Source of the DNA: an uncultured Oscillibacter sp.
GTDB lineage: Bacteria > Bacillota > Clostridia > Oscillospirales > Oscillospiraceae
NCBI GenBank assembly: GCA_910587875.1
Contig: CAJUOD010000018.1
Span: 1 to 32,847 of the forward strand
Length of the DNA stretch: 32,847 bases
Reading direction: 5' to 3'
The first letter of the stretch is position 1. Every line of letters starts with the position of its first letter. A program made the translations under genes and the position numbers. Of the stretch, positions 1-6,274 are shown in pieces. The notes beneath the pieces were generated by a model. The model was not told where the DNA came from, ran no database searches, and saw only the letters and a list, made by a program, of their open reading frames with translations.

Positions 1-1
1 T

Positions 2-358
2 GCCCAGGCGGAGAGCGAGTCCATCAGCAAAGCAACGTCCTGGGGCATCCAAAAGATCCGGGAGGCGGGGAAGGTGCCGTTCCAGTACCGGAAGCTGCTG
101 GGCTACCGGCGGGGGCCTGACGGCCAGCCGGAAATCATCACAGAGGAAGCGGAGACGGTAAAGCGTATCTTTCGCCGCTACTTGGACGGGTGTAGCCTGG
201 GCCAGATCAAAGCGGAGCTGGAGAAGGACAAGGTTCCCACCTCCTGCGGGGTTCAGAGCTGGACATATCAGGTGATCCACAACATCCTGGTCAACGGCTG
301 TGCCATAATAGGGGTAAACCAGCAAGCCCTTGTCGCACAAGCGGTTACGCTGATTTAG
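2..358 (+). pseudogene. Large serine recombinase fragment, truncated
   Basis: The frame is open from the left edge and reads through a stretch typical of large serine recombinases: the end of the resolvase catalytic domain (AQAESESISKATSWGIQK), then the recombinase domain (LLGYRR, IITEEAETVKRIFRRYLDG, ASCG-type loop, WTYQVIHNILVN). In this family the last block is followed by a conserved 'EKYKGD' segment and several hundred more residues with a zinc ribbon and coiled coil. Here the family resemblance ends at about position 297 and an unrelated 20-residue tail leads to a stop. The gene is therefore broken, probably by insertion or recombination at about 295-310. Its N-terminus lies outside the window. 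It could be the remnant of an older element or of this element's own integrase; an active enzyme is very unlikely. Confidence 0.8.
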
Positions 359-472
359 TCCACCTATGACAGCTTTGATACGACAGGAGGTGACAGTCGA
401 AAGACCATATATTCCGCCGCTGGTTGGGTTTTCACCGGACAAGCACCATATAGTATGCTCGAAAACCATTTA

Positions 473-520
473 CCACCCGAAAATTGACGATTGATGTCAG
501 TTTTCGGGTGGCACTTTTTA
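473..520 (+). terminator. Long hairpin with T-rich 3' flank
   Basis: A 16-bp stem (473-488 with 496-511, CCACCCGAAAATTGAC against GTCAGTTTTCGGGTGG, one G-T pair) closes a 7-nt loop and is followed by CACTTTTTA. This looks like an intrinsic terminator that insulates repA from the broken recombinase side. The stem is almost palindromic, so it could work on either strand. Confidence 0.55.
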
Positions 521-543
521 TTATGTCCATTTTTCTCGAAGCG

Positions 544-583
544 AGCCCCCTGACGGATTTTTCATCCGTCAAGGGGGCTTTTT
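544..583 (+). terminator. Terminator-like hairpin in the repA leader
   Basis: AGCCCCC-TGACGGAT (544-558) pairs with ATCCGTCA-A-GGGGGCT (564-579), a 15-bp stem with one bulged A, followed directly by a T run (579-583). It sits only about 30 bp upstream of the repA start codon. It is therefore either the terminator of an upstream transcript or an attenuator controlling repA. A very similar arrangement precedes the transfer operon at 5041-5141. Confidence 0.6.
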
Positions 584-606
584 CGTTTTGAGACGAAAAG
601 GAGAGG
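580..606 (+). promoter_or_regulatory. SD-proximal hairpin of the repA leader
   Basis: The U tract of the preceding terminator (TTTTCGT, 580-586) can pair with ACGAAAA (593-599), which directly abuts the repA Shine-Dalgarno GGAGAGG (600-606). The terminator's T run and the ribosome-binding region are thus linked in one structure. The TTTCG...ACGAAAAGGAG pattern recurs at 5111-5141. A regulatory role is inferred. Confidence 0.45.
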
Positions 607-612
607 TCAACC

Positions 613-1623
613 ATGTCACTGGAACTGGATTACTTTTACGGCAATGAAGCCGAGCAGTACAGTTTCTATCGGATTCCCAAGACTTTGTTCACAGACCGGC
701 GGTTCAAGGGGGTTTCTATGGAAGCCAAGGTGCTGTATGGGCTGATGCTGGACCGTATGGGACTGTCTGTCCGTAACGGCTGGCTGGACAAGGACGGAAA
801 GGTTTATATCTACTTTACTCTGGAGGATGCTGTTGAGATGCTGGACAGCGGCAAGGATAAAGTCATACGGCTGTTTAAGGAACTGGACAAGCCCAATGGG
901 ATCGGGCTGATCGAGCGCCGCAAGCAGGGGCAGGGAAAGCCCACGCGGATATACGTCATGAATTTTACTCTGCCACCAGAGCCGGAACAGTTATCTCCAG
1001 CTACTCCGTTGGCGCCGCCTGCCCAGACTTCTGAATTTCCGAAGTCTGGACTTCGGGGGGAAGCGGAAGTCTTGACTTCTGAAAAACCGAAGTCAAGACT
1101 TCGGCAACAGCGAGGTCAAGACTTCGCAAAACCCGACACTAATAAGACTGATATGAATGATACTGAATTGAGTGATACTGAGTCTTCTATCTATCCCCCT
1201 GCCCCCTTATTGCCCTCGCACTCTCGGCGCACGCGGCCGCAGCGGGATAGGATGGGTCAGATGGATGCGTACAGGGAGTTGATCTGTGAAAACATCTCTT
1301 ATGACCTGCTGCTCCAGGAGAACCCCTACGAGCGTGACCTGATCGATTGCTATGTGGAACTGATGGTGGAGACCTGCTGTACCGGGCGGGAAACCATCCG
1401 GGTCAATCAGGAGGACGTGCCAGCCGATGTTGTCCGCAGCCGGCTTCTGAAACTGGACAAGATGCACATCGAGTATGTGATGGAGTGTCTGCGAAACAAC
1501 ACCACGCAGGTCGGGAACATCCGGGCCTATACGCTGTCGGCGCTCTACAACGCCCCTGTAACCATCGGCCAGTATTACGCATCCCAGGTCGCTCACGATA
1601 TGGCCCAGGAGGTGATGCCGTGA
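613..1623 (+). CDS. repA: RepA_N-type replication initiator
   Basis: This 336-aa protein is a replication initiator of the RepA N-terminal family. Residues 1-120 carry the typical features: a YSFYRIPKTLF segment, then 'GVSMEAKVLYGLMLDRMGLS' and 'KVIRLFKELD', which form the winged-helix DNA-binding domain. A low-complexity linker (about 121-210) is encoded by the palindromic repeats described separately. The C-terminal part (about 215-330, DAYRELICENISYD to YTLSALYNAP) matches the domain that usually follows RepA_N in Clostridia elements (I recall it as DUF6017). In this family RepA binds repeats within its own gene to start replication of a plasmid or excised ICE circle. The ATG at 613 follows GGAGAGG at a good distance. 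The stop overlaps the next start, so the two genes are probably translationally coupled. Confidence 0.92.
   Translation: MSLELDYFYGNEAEQYSFYRIPKTLFTDRRFKGVSMEAKVLYGLMLDRMGLSVRNGWLDKDGKVYIYFTLEDAVEMLDSGKDKVIRLFKELDKPNGIGLIERRKQGQGKPTRIYVMNFTLPPEPEQLSPATPLAPPAQTSEFPKSGLRGEAEVLTSEKPKSRLRQQRGQDFAKPDTNKTDMNDTELSDTESSIYPPAPLLPSHSRRTRPQRDRMGQMDAYRELICENISYDLLLQENPYERDLIDCYVELMVETCCTGRETIRVNQEDVPADVVRSRLLKLDKMHIEYVMECLRNNTTQVGNIRAYTLSALYNAPVTIGQYYASQVAHDMAQEVMP
1024..1127 (+). repeat. Palindromic iteron-like array inside repA (candidate origin)
   Basis: Four 18-bp inverted repeats of the form CCGAAGTC-NN-GACTTCGG lie at 1039-1056 (perfect), 1064-1081 (six central pairs), 1087-1104 (perfect) and 1110-1127 (one mismatch). 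Their starts are 25, 23 and 23 bp apart, about two helical turns. A degenerate half site (GACTTC at 1026-1031) continues the 23-bp phase upstream. RepA_N plasmids are known to carry the initiator-binding repeats inside the rep coding sequence, so I read this as the likely origin of replication. The palindromic form also allows another regulator to be the ligand. Confidence 0.7.
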
Positions 1624-2516
1624 GAATTGGTTTGGTTGAGGTAGACGGACATGAGTTCCCGAACCTGGCCCTTATGCGGTTGTCCGCCTGGCACAAGGCG
1701 CGTGGGGATACCGTGGAGTGGTGGAGCGGCTTTGAACACTACGACCGGGTGTATCTGTCAAAGGTGTTCACATTTACGCCGGACTTTTCCACCGTAATCA
1801 ACGCCGGTGAGGTCATCACCGGCGGGACGGGCTATAAGGACTACCGCTCCCTGCCTCCGGAAGTGGAGGCTACAGCCCCGGATTACAGCATTTATCCGAA
1901 CTACACAAGGGCTATCGGCTTCTTGACCCGGGGTTGTATTCGCATCTGCCCCTGGTGCATAGTTCCCCGCAAAGAGGGATATATCCATCCAGCGTCTGCC
2001 TGGGAGCAAATCAAACGCCCGGACAGCCGGGAGATCATCTTTCTGGACAACAATGTGCTGGCCTCCGACTTCGGACTGGAGCAGATCGATCGCATGGGCG
2101 GTCAGAAAATTTGGGTGGACTTCAATCAGGGTTTAGACGCCCGATTGATTACACCGGAGACGGCCAAGCTACTGGCTAGACTCCGCTGGATTCGTTTTGT
2201 GCGGATGTCCTGTGATACCAACGCCATGCTCCCTGTGGTGGAACAGGCAGCGGCATATCTCAAAGAAGCCGGGGTTGCAAAATCCCGGCTATGGGCCTAT
2301 GTGCTGGTTCAGGACGTAGCAGATGCTCACCAGCGGGTGGAGACCCTGCGAGGTATGGGCGTAACGCCTTTTGCACAGCCGTACCGGGACTATGACGGCG
2401 GGGAGCCGACAGAGGAACAGCGGCGGTTTGCCCGCTGGGTCAACAACAAGGCAGCGTTTAATAGCTGCTCGTGGAATGATTATTGTGAGGACAGGAGGAC
2501 CAAAAATGGCATATAA
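1620..2516 (+). CDS. Radical SAM protein of unknown function
   Basis: This is a 298-aa protein. A CxxxCxxC iron-sulfur motif is visible at Cys106, Cys110 and Cys113 (RGCIRICPWCIVP), which marks the radical SAM superfamily and binds the 4Fe-4S cluster that cleaves S-adenosylmethionine. Before it is a region resembling the strand/loop segment of a B12-binding-like fold (res 1-95, no clear cobalamin motif). After it come barrel-like segments such as IIFLDNNVLASD and IWVDFNQGLDARLI. The substrate is unknown. The GTG at 1620 is chosen because it follows AGGAGGTGAT and overlaps the repA stop by four bases; the open frame extends upstream, but that part lies within repA. Similar genes often sit beside rep genes in Clostridia ICEs, so the link to replication or transfer is worth taking seriously, though no role is established. 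Confidence 0.85.
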   Translation: MRIGLVEVDGHEFPNLALMRLSAWHKARGDTVEWWSGFEHYDRVYLSKVFTFTPDFSTVINAGEVITGGTGYKDYRSLPPEVEATAPDYSIYPNYTRAIGFLTRGCIRICPWCIVPRKEGYIHPASAWEQIKRPDSREIIFLDNNVLASDFGLEQIDRMGGQKIWVDFNQGLDARLITPETAKLLARLRWIRFVRMSCDTNAMLPVVEQAAAYLKEAGVAKSRLWAYVLVQDVADAHQRVETLRGMGVTPFAQPYRDYDGGEPTEEQRRFARWVNNKAAFNSCSWNDYCEDRRTKNGI

Positions 2517-3045
2517 GAAGTTGCAAAAGAGCGTGGAGCAGGATCCCCGCTATCATGATACTTGGCGGCTACTGAAGAAATACCGGGATGTGGTTTGGAG
2601 CATGGAGCTGTCCGTCCAGCAGTTGAAGAAAGAATTTGAGTGCGAGTACGGCAGCAGCGTGGATGACTTTCTGGAGTCCGTCTACATGGCCGGCGCCGAT
2701 TTGAGCGGGACGCAGATTGAGAACCACGCCCGCTGCATCGAGCGGAGCCGGAAGATGCTGGCGCTGGTGAACAGCGCGGTGGAGCTCTTGCGGACGAAGC
2801 ACAAGAATGGCGAGGCGTACTACTGGATTTTGTACTACACCTTTCTCTCCCCACAGCAGGTGGAGAATATCAACGCCATCATTGAGCAGCTCCAGCCCTA
2901 CATCCGGGATATCGGCCGCACAACTTATTACCGCAAACGTGAGCAGGCGGTAGAGGCCCTCAGTTCCATCCTGTGGGGATATTCCTCTAAGGACTGCCTT
3001 GATTTGCTGTCGGAGGTGTTTCCGCACACAGAGGACGAGGCATAG
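2506..3045 (+). CDS. Small HTH protein, sigma/ArpU-like
   Basis: This 179-aa protein overlaps the end of the radical SAM gene by 11 bases. The ATG at 2506 follows ACAGGAGGACC. The C-terminal third (about 120-165: PQQVENINAIIEQLQPYI then DIGRTTYYRKREQAVEALS) has the form of a helix-turn-helix as in sigma-70 region 4 and ArpU/RinA-type phage and element regulators. The N-terminal part is helical with no domain I recognise. It is the last gene of the rep operon and is followed by a strong terminator. I infer a transcriptional regulator of element genes; a direct sigma function is not shown because a region 2 is not visible. Confidence 0.65.
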   Translation: MAYKKLQKSVEQDPRYHDTWRLLKKYRDVVWSMELSVQQLKKEFECEYGSSVDDFLESVYMAGADLSGTQIENHARCIERSRKMLALVNSAVELLRTKHKNGEAYYWILYYTFLSPQQVENINAIIEQLQPYIRDIGRTTYYRKREQAVEALSSILWGYSSKDCLDLLSEVFPHTEDEA

Positions 3046-3056
3046 GGGAAAGCACC

Positions 3057-3098
3057 AGCCCGTGCGGTTCATTTACGCCGCACGGGCTGTCCTTATTT
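3057..3098 (+). terminator. Strong intrinsic terminator of the rep operon
   Basis: A perfect 11-bp stem AGCCCGTGCGG / CCGCACGGGCT (3057-3067 and 3078-3088) with a 10-nt loop is followed by a T-rich tract (GTCCTTATTTT). It lies 12 bp after the stop of the HTH gene. Confidence 0.85.
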
Positions 3099-3110
3099 TG
3101 TGAGAATGGC

Positions 3111-3164
3111 TTTACCATCTGCTGGTTAGTATGATATACTATGAAAAATAAAACATCCTGGAGG
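3111..3164 (+). promoter_or_regulatory. Promoter and RBS of the accessory trio
   Basis: TTTACC (3111-3116) and TATACT (3135-3140) are separated by 18 bp and fit a sigma-A type promoter with a weak -35. GGAGG (3160-3164) lies 10 bp before the ATG at 3175. Its position just after a terminator supports an independent transcript for 3175-4912. Confidence 0.5.
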
Positions 3165-3174
3165 TGTATTCACA

Positions 3175-4179
3175 ATGGCAGACAGCAAAGATGATGGCTT
3201 GATTCCTATTCCTGAACCTTACTCCCGGCGCAGGCTGAATGCGCTCTACCGTGAGATTCCCCTCCCGGATATAGTTTCACGGATGCTACGTAAATACTTC
3301 AACGCAATGGCGAATCTATATGGGATTATTCCGCTCCGAAAGGCCTTTGAAATCATCCAGGAGCAAAACCACAGTCGTTTCACGCAGGAAGAACTGTTAG
3401 CGTTTGCGGAAATTGCCCGCCATGAGGAAGAGGACTACTACATCCTGGGTCTGGACGAGTTATACACGGACGGCAAACTGGGTAGCCCCTTGGATCGAGA
3501 AATAATTGATGTATTCTTGCTGGATGGAGATATATCCGCTTACCACGAAACGCTGCGGTCACAACACAGCAAACCTTATTACATCCCGCCGAAAAAAGAA
3601 TTGCTCAAATACGATGATATGTTCTACTGCGAGCCGACACCGGAGCATAAGGCTTTTATGGTGGTGATTTCCAGTAAAACAGGAAATCATAATTTAGATC
3701 AGGCAGTCTTTGCGGACTTTATTATGAAAATGCGCATTACATCCACATCCTTCCCCAATGTGATGGACGAAGCAACCCGGCTGGGGCTTCAGTTCAACGG
3801 CGAGGCAGACATTAACCGTTTTCTTTCGGTTTATAACAATTTCCAGAATAACTGCCGTATGCAGCGCAACCGGGGCCATACGCCCCGCGAAATCATGGAG
3901 ATGGTTCCGCCAGAGGAGCGCATACCGAAATCTCTGTCCTTTGGCCCCAATATCCGCAAGGCATTGGCAGACAGGACAATGAATGTCGAGGAACTGCGGC
4001 AAGGCATCTTGACTATGGATAACATCCCCAGTGAGGAACTGCGTTTTGATATGCTCCGCCAAATTGCGGAGATCACCGGTAGCGCGCTGCCCCAACAGGC
4101 GCATAAGCAGAAAATCGGCCGCAACGATCCCTGCCCCTGCGGCAGCGGCAAGAAATATAAGAAGTGCTGTGGGCGATAG
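3175..4179 (+). CDS. SEC-C motif protein
   Basis: This is a 334-aa soluble protein. The last 18 residues form a SEC-C zinc-binding motif (NDPCPCGSGKKYKKCCGR) with ligands Cys320, Cys322, Cys331 and Cys332. This motif is found at the C-terminus of SecA, where it binds zinc and SecB, and is also attached to many unrelated proteins. The first 310 residues are mostly helical and acidic-aromatic, with no domain I recognise and no signal peptide or membrane segment. It opens a three-gene run with UPF0158 and Smr-domain genes. The function is unknown; the SEC-C assignment is firm, the rest is not. Confidence 0.85.
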   Translation: MADSKDDGLIPIPEPYSRRRLNALYREIPLPDIVSRMLRKYFNAMANLYGIIPLRKAFEIIQEQNHSRFTQEELLAFAEIARHEEEDYYILGLDELYTDGKLGSPLDREIIDVFLLDGDISAYHETLRSQHSKPYYIPPKKELLKYDDMFYCEPTPEHKAFMVVISSKTGNHNLDQAVFADFIMKMRITSTSFPNVMDEATRLGLQFNGEADINRFLSVYNNFQNNCRMQRNRGHTPREIMEMVPPEERIPKSLSFGPNIRKALADRTMNVEELRQGILTMDNIPSEELRFDMLRQIAEITGSALPQQAHKQKIGRNDPCPCGSGKKYKKCCGR

Positions 4180-4193
4180 GGAGGCTGTACTAT

Positions 4194-4622
4194 ATGAAAA
4201 TCAAGCTGGCGCAGGTCATCTTTGCGGTTGAATCGGCTTCGGAGGCATTCCAGGAATACTTTGATACCCAAACCGGGCAGAGCGTAGCTCTGGCAGACCC
4301 CGATATTACCGGGGAACGGGACGAAGAGCTTGCGGATTTAATCATAAATTTCCCGGGCCGGTTTCTTCCATTCCCCAGCAAGTACGAGATCCATGAATAC
4401 CGCATTATGGCTGATTTTGTGGACGAACTACGCCCCGGCGCGGCTCGTGAAGAATTGGCCGGAGCTATCCGAGGCAAGGGCGCGTTCCGCAGGTTCAAGA
4501 ACGGCATCCGCTATCATCGCCTGGAACAGCAATGGTACGATTATCTGGCCCAGGCCCAGCGGGAGATTGCCATTCGCTGGTGTAAGGAAAACAATCTGGA
4601 ATATGAGGAAGACGACACCTAA
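4194..4622 (+). CDS. UPF0158 family protein
   Basis: This is a 142-aa protein. The middle and end match the UPF0158 pattern: a FLPFPSKYEIHEYRIMADFV segment, then AIRGKGAFRRFKNGI, then a W-Y pair and AIRWCKENNLEYE. The family is small, cytoplasmic and has no established function. The ATG at 4194 follows GGGAGG at a normal distance and begins 14 bp after the SEC-C gene, so the two are co-transcribed. An upstream in-frame start at 4164 would overlap the previous gene and has no ribosome binding site. Confidence 0.82.
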   Translation: MKIKLAQVIFAVESASEAFQEYFDTQTGQSVALADPDITGERDEELADLIINFPGRFLPFPSKYEIHEYRIMADFVDELRPGAAREELAGAIRGKGAFRRFKNGIRYHRLEQQWYDYLAQAQREIAIRWCKENNLEYEEDDT

Positions 4623-4666
4623 AATAAAGGGGTCTATGCTTTCGGACAAACAGGAGGAAATTGTAC

Positions 4667-4912
4667 ATGGGACCGGGAGTGATTACAGCGGATCTCCACG
4701 GAAAGAATGCCTACCAGGCCAAGGTGACGGTGGAGGCACTGCTCCGCCGCGCTGACAGGGCTACTTACCGTCTCCGCCTGATTCACGGTTGCCATGGCGG
4801 AACCGCTCTGCGGGATTTTATCCGAGAAACCTATTCCCACCATCCGCAGGTGCAGAGACTCGTGTTCTCCCCTGATGGCGGGGTCACGGAATTGGTACTC
4901 AGAGAGTTTTAA
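4667..4912 (+). CDS. Stand-alone Smr domain protein
   Basis: This 81-aa protein is almost entirely a Smr (small MutS-related) domain. It has the N-terminal DLHG motif (res 8-11) followed by helix AYQAKVTVEALL, and the second motif LIHGCHGGTALRDFI, comparable to the HGxGxG loop. Smr domains have nicking or RNA-cleaving activity in some proteins (MutS2, SmrB). Here the loop reads HGCHGG rather than HGKGTG, so activity is uncertain. The ATG at 4667 lies 9 bp after GGAGG; the TTG at 4661 would be too close to it. This is the last gene of the accessory trio. Confidence 0.8.
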   Translation: MGPGVITADLHGKNAYQAKVTVEALLRRADRATYRLRLIHGCHGGTALRDFIRETYSHHPQVQRLVFSPDGGVTELVLREF

Positions 4913-4927
4913 TTCATGGTAGTACAA

Positions 4928-4968
4928 AATTAGGACGGTTTTGGGACTGAATTAGGACGGCTTTGGAA
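4928..4968 (+). repeat. Tandem direct repeats before the transfer promoter
   Basis: AATTAGGACGGTTTTGGGA (4928-4946) and AATTAGGACGGCTTTGGAA (4950-4968) agree at 17 of 19 positions and start 22 bp apart, on the same face of the helix. The second copy ends exactly where the -35 box begins. The placement suggests an activator or repressor binding site for the transfer operon. The ligand is unknown; the HTH protein at 2506-3045 is a candidate by proximity only. Confidence 0.65.
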
Positions 4969-4997
4969 TTGACATGGGAATCTATATATGTTAAGAT
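4969..4997 (+). promoter_or_regulatory. Main promoter of the conjugation operon
   Basis: TTGACA (4969-4974) and TAAGAT (4992-4997) have the optimal 17-bp spacing. It is the best sigma-A type promoter in the window and precedes the attenuator-like leader and the first transfer gene, at 5149. Confidence 0.8.
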
Positions 4998-5037
4998 AAT
5001 CATGCTCAAAACTGTAATCACAAACGAAAACGGCTAT

Positions 5038-5074
5038 GGAGGGACGCTGAAAGGCGTCCTTTTTTCGTCCCTCC
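5038..5074 (+). terminator. Attenuator: terminator and competing antiterminator stem
   Basis: GGACGC (5042-5047) and GCGTCC (5054-5059) form a short terminator stem followed by six T (5060-5065). GGAGGGACG (5038-5046) can instead pair perfectly over 9 bp with CGTCCCTCC (5066-5074). The two pairings share bases 5042-5046, so they exclude each other. This is the expected design of a transcription attenuator placed about 45 bp after the start of the transfer-operon transcript. The signal that would switch it is not visible. Confidence 0.65.
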
Positions 5075-5085
5075 ACAGCAGCCAG

Positions 5086-5141
5086 GCGGCGTCCAAAAGT
5101 TGGTCGCCGCTTTCGTTTTCGGCGGAAAAACGAAAAGGAGG
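5086..5141 (+). promoter_or_regulatory. Second leader hairpin and SD-proximal stem
   Basis: GCGGCG (5086-5091) pairs with CGCCGC (5105-5110), followed by TTTCGTTTT, another terminator-like element. That T-rich stretch (5111-5119) is also perfectly complementary to AAAACGAAA (5127-5135), which directly abuts the AGGAGG (5136-5141) of the first transfer gene. The same logic is seen before repA at 544-606. Confidence 0.5.
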
Positions 5142-5148
5142 CATCTAT

Positions 5149-5544
5149 TTGAACCCCAAAAATGTTCCCCCCGTCAAAAAGCCGGAGAACAAGCTGAAGA
5201 GACACATTGACTGCGGACGCATCCTCTATACGGCGTTTCTCTGTATGTGCATGGCTTCTATGCTCTGCCTGCCGGCCTTTGCCGCCGGCACCACTATTTG
5301 GACTAAAGCCAGCGAAGTCATGAAAGACGTCTACACTCAGGTCCTTGGTATCTCTACCATCGCGGCTGTGGTTACGGCGGCTGTGGCCCTGCTGATGATG
5401 AACTTTTCCCGCTCTGGACGGACGGTGGATGAATCCCGTGCTTGGCTCAAACGCATCATCGTCACATGGATTATCCTGAACTCCCTCGGCTTCATCATGA
5501 GCTATGTCACTCCCTTCTTCTCCGGCGGCCAGTACACGCCGTAA
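5149..5544 (+). CDS. VirB2/TrbC-like pilin subunit
   Basis: This is a 131-aa membrane protein. It has a long basic N-region (res 1-25, KPENKLKRH), a signal-peptide core (about 28-45, YTAFLCMCMASMLCLPAF) with an AFA-AG cleavage site, and two hydrophobic segments (about 63-85 and 103-123) separated by a short basic loop (SRSGRTVDESRAWLKR). This is the topology of VirB2/TrbC pilins, and it is the first gene of the transfer operon, directly before a VirB6-like gene. The TTG at 5149 is chosen because it lies 7 bp after AGGAGG and starts just before the charged region; the frame extends upstream only into the leader. Alternative: a small membrane scaffold protein of unknown role. Confidence 0.7.
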   Translation: MNPKNVPPVKKPENKLKRHIDCGRILYTAFLCMCMASMLCLPAFAAGTTIWTKASEVMKDVYTQVLGISTIAAVVTAAVALLMMNFSRSGRTVDESRAWLKRIIVTWIILNSLGFIMSYVTPFFSGGQYTP

Positions 5545-5550
5545 GGGCTT

Positions 5551-6261
5551 ATGGGTATCTTAGATGGCATAGTGGAGTGGATCGCGGAACAAATCATGTA
5601 CGGCCTGGATATGATTAACACATCAGTTTTGGGCGCGCTGGGCTGCGACATGAGCGTGTTTCTGCGATACTTCCCTGCTGCCGAAACCATGTATGAGAGT
5701 TTTGTCGCTCTGGCTATCGGGCTGATTCTGCTGCTGTGGGTTTGGAACCTGTTCAAAAACTTTGGACTGGGTGCCGGCTCCGAGGCGGAGGACCCCATCA
5801 AACTGAGCATCCGCTCTATCCTGTTCATCCTGCTGGCCTATTATTCCGACCAAATCGTGGACATTGCGCTAACTATCGGCGGAACGCCCTACAACTGGAT
5901 TATGACCGCATCCCTGCCCAGCCTGGACTTCGCCAGCTTTAACTCGGTGCTGCTCACCATCATCGGGGTCTGCGCCAACGGCGGCGTCGCTCTCATTGTA
6001 CTGATCCTGCTTCTGGTGCTGGCATGGAACTACCTGAAACTGCTGTGTGAGGCGGCGGAGCGGTATGTGCTGTTAGGGGTGCTGGTCTTTACGGCTCCTG
6101 TCGCTTTCGCTATGGGTGCGTCTCAGGCCACCTCCAACATTTTCAAAAGTTGGTGCCGGATGTTCGCGGGACAGCTCTTTTTGTTGGTCATGAACGCCTG
6201 GTGCCTGCGGCTGTTCGTCAGCATGGTAGGCGCGTTTATCGCAAATCCACTATCCCTGTAA
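5551..6261 (+). CDS. VirB6/TrbL-like channel protein
   Basis: This 236-aa integral membrane protein has about five or six hydrophobic segments (roughly 45-66, 85-103, 130-162, 168-185, 200-228). The order and spacing, including an N-terminal amphipathic segment and the loop ending in a conserved 'GGTPYNW' area, fit the VirB6/TrbL-type proteins of Clostridia conjugative elements, which form the inner-membrane channel of the type IV secretion system. It starts six bases after the pilin stop with only a weak ribosome binding site (AAGGG), so translational coupling is likely. VirB2-VirB6-VirB4 is the usual gene order. Confidence 0.82.
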   Translation: MGILDGIVEWIAEQIMYGLDMINTSVLGALGCDMSVFLRYFPAAETMYESFVALAIGLILLLWVWNLFKNFGLGAGSEAEDPIKLSIRSILFILLAYYSDQIVDIALTIGGTPYNWIMTASLPSLDFASFNSVLLTIIGVCANGGVALIVLILLLVLAWNYLKLLCEAAERYVLLGVLVFTAPVAFAMGASQATSNIFKSWCRMFAGQLFLLVMNAWCLRLFVSMVGAFIANPLSL

Positions 6262-6274
6262 AGGAGGACTCAAA

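Noticed and set aside
390..494. 34-codon leader peptide candidate whose stop codon falls in the loop of the 473-511 hairpin
   Set aside because: The GTG start overlaps the only SD-like sequence (AGGAGG at 385-390), so it has no usable ribosome binding site. The coincidence with the hairpin is noted but not enough to call a gene.
1347..1619. Longer start for the radical SAM gene
   Set aside because: The extra 91 residues lie in another frame of the repA coding region and show no conservation; GTG at 1620 has a strong SD and a four-base overlap.
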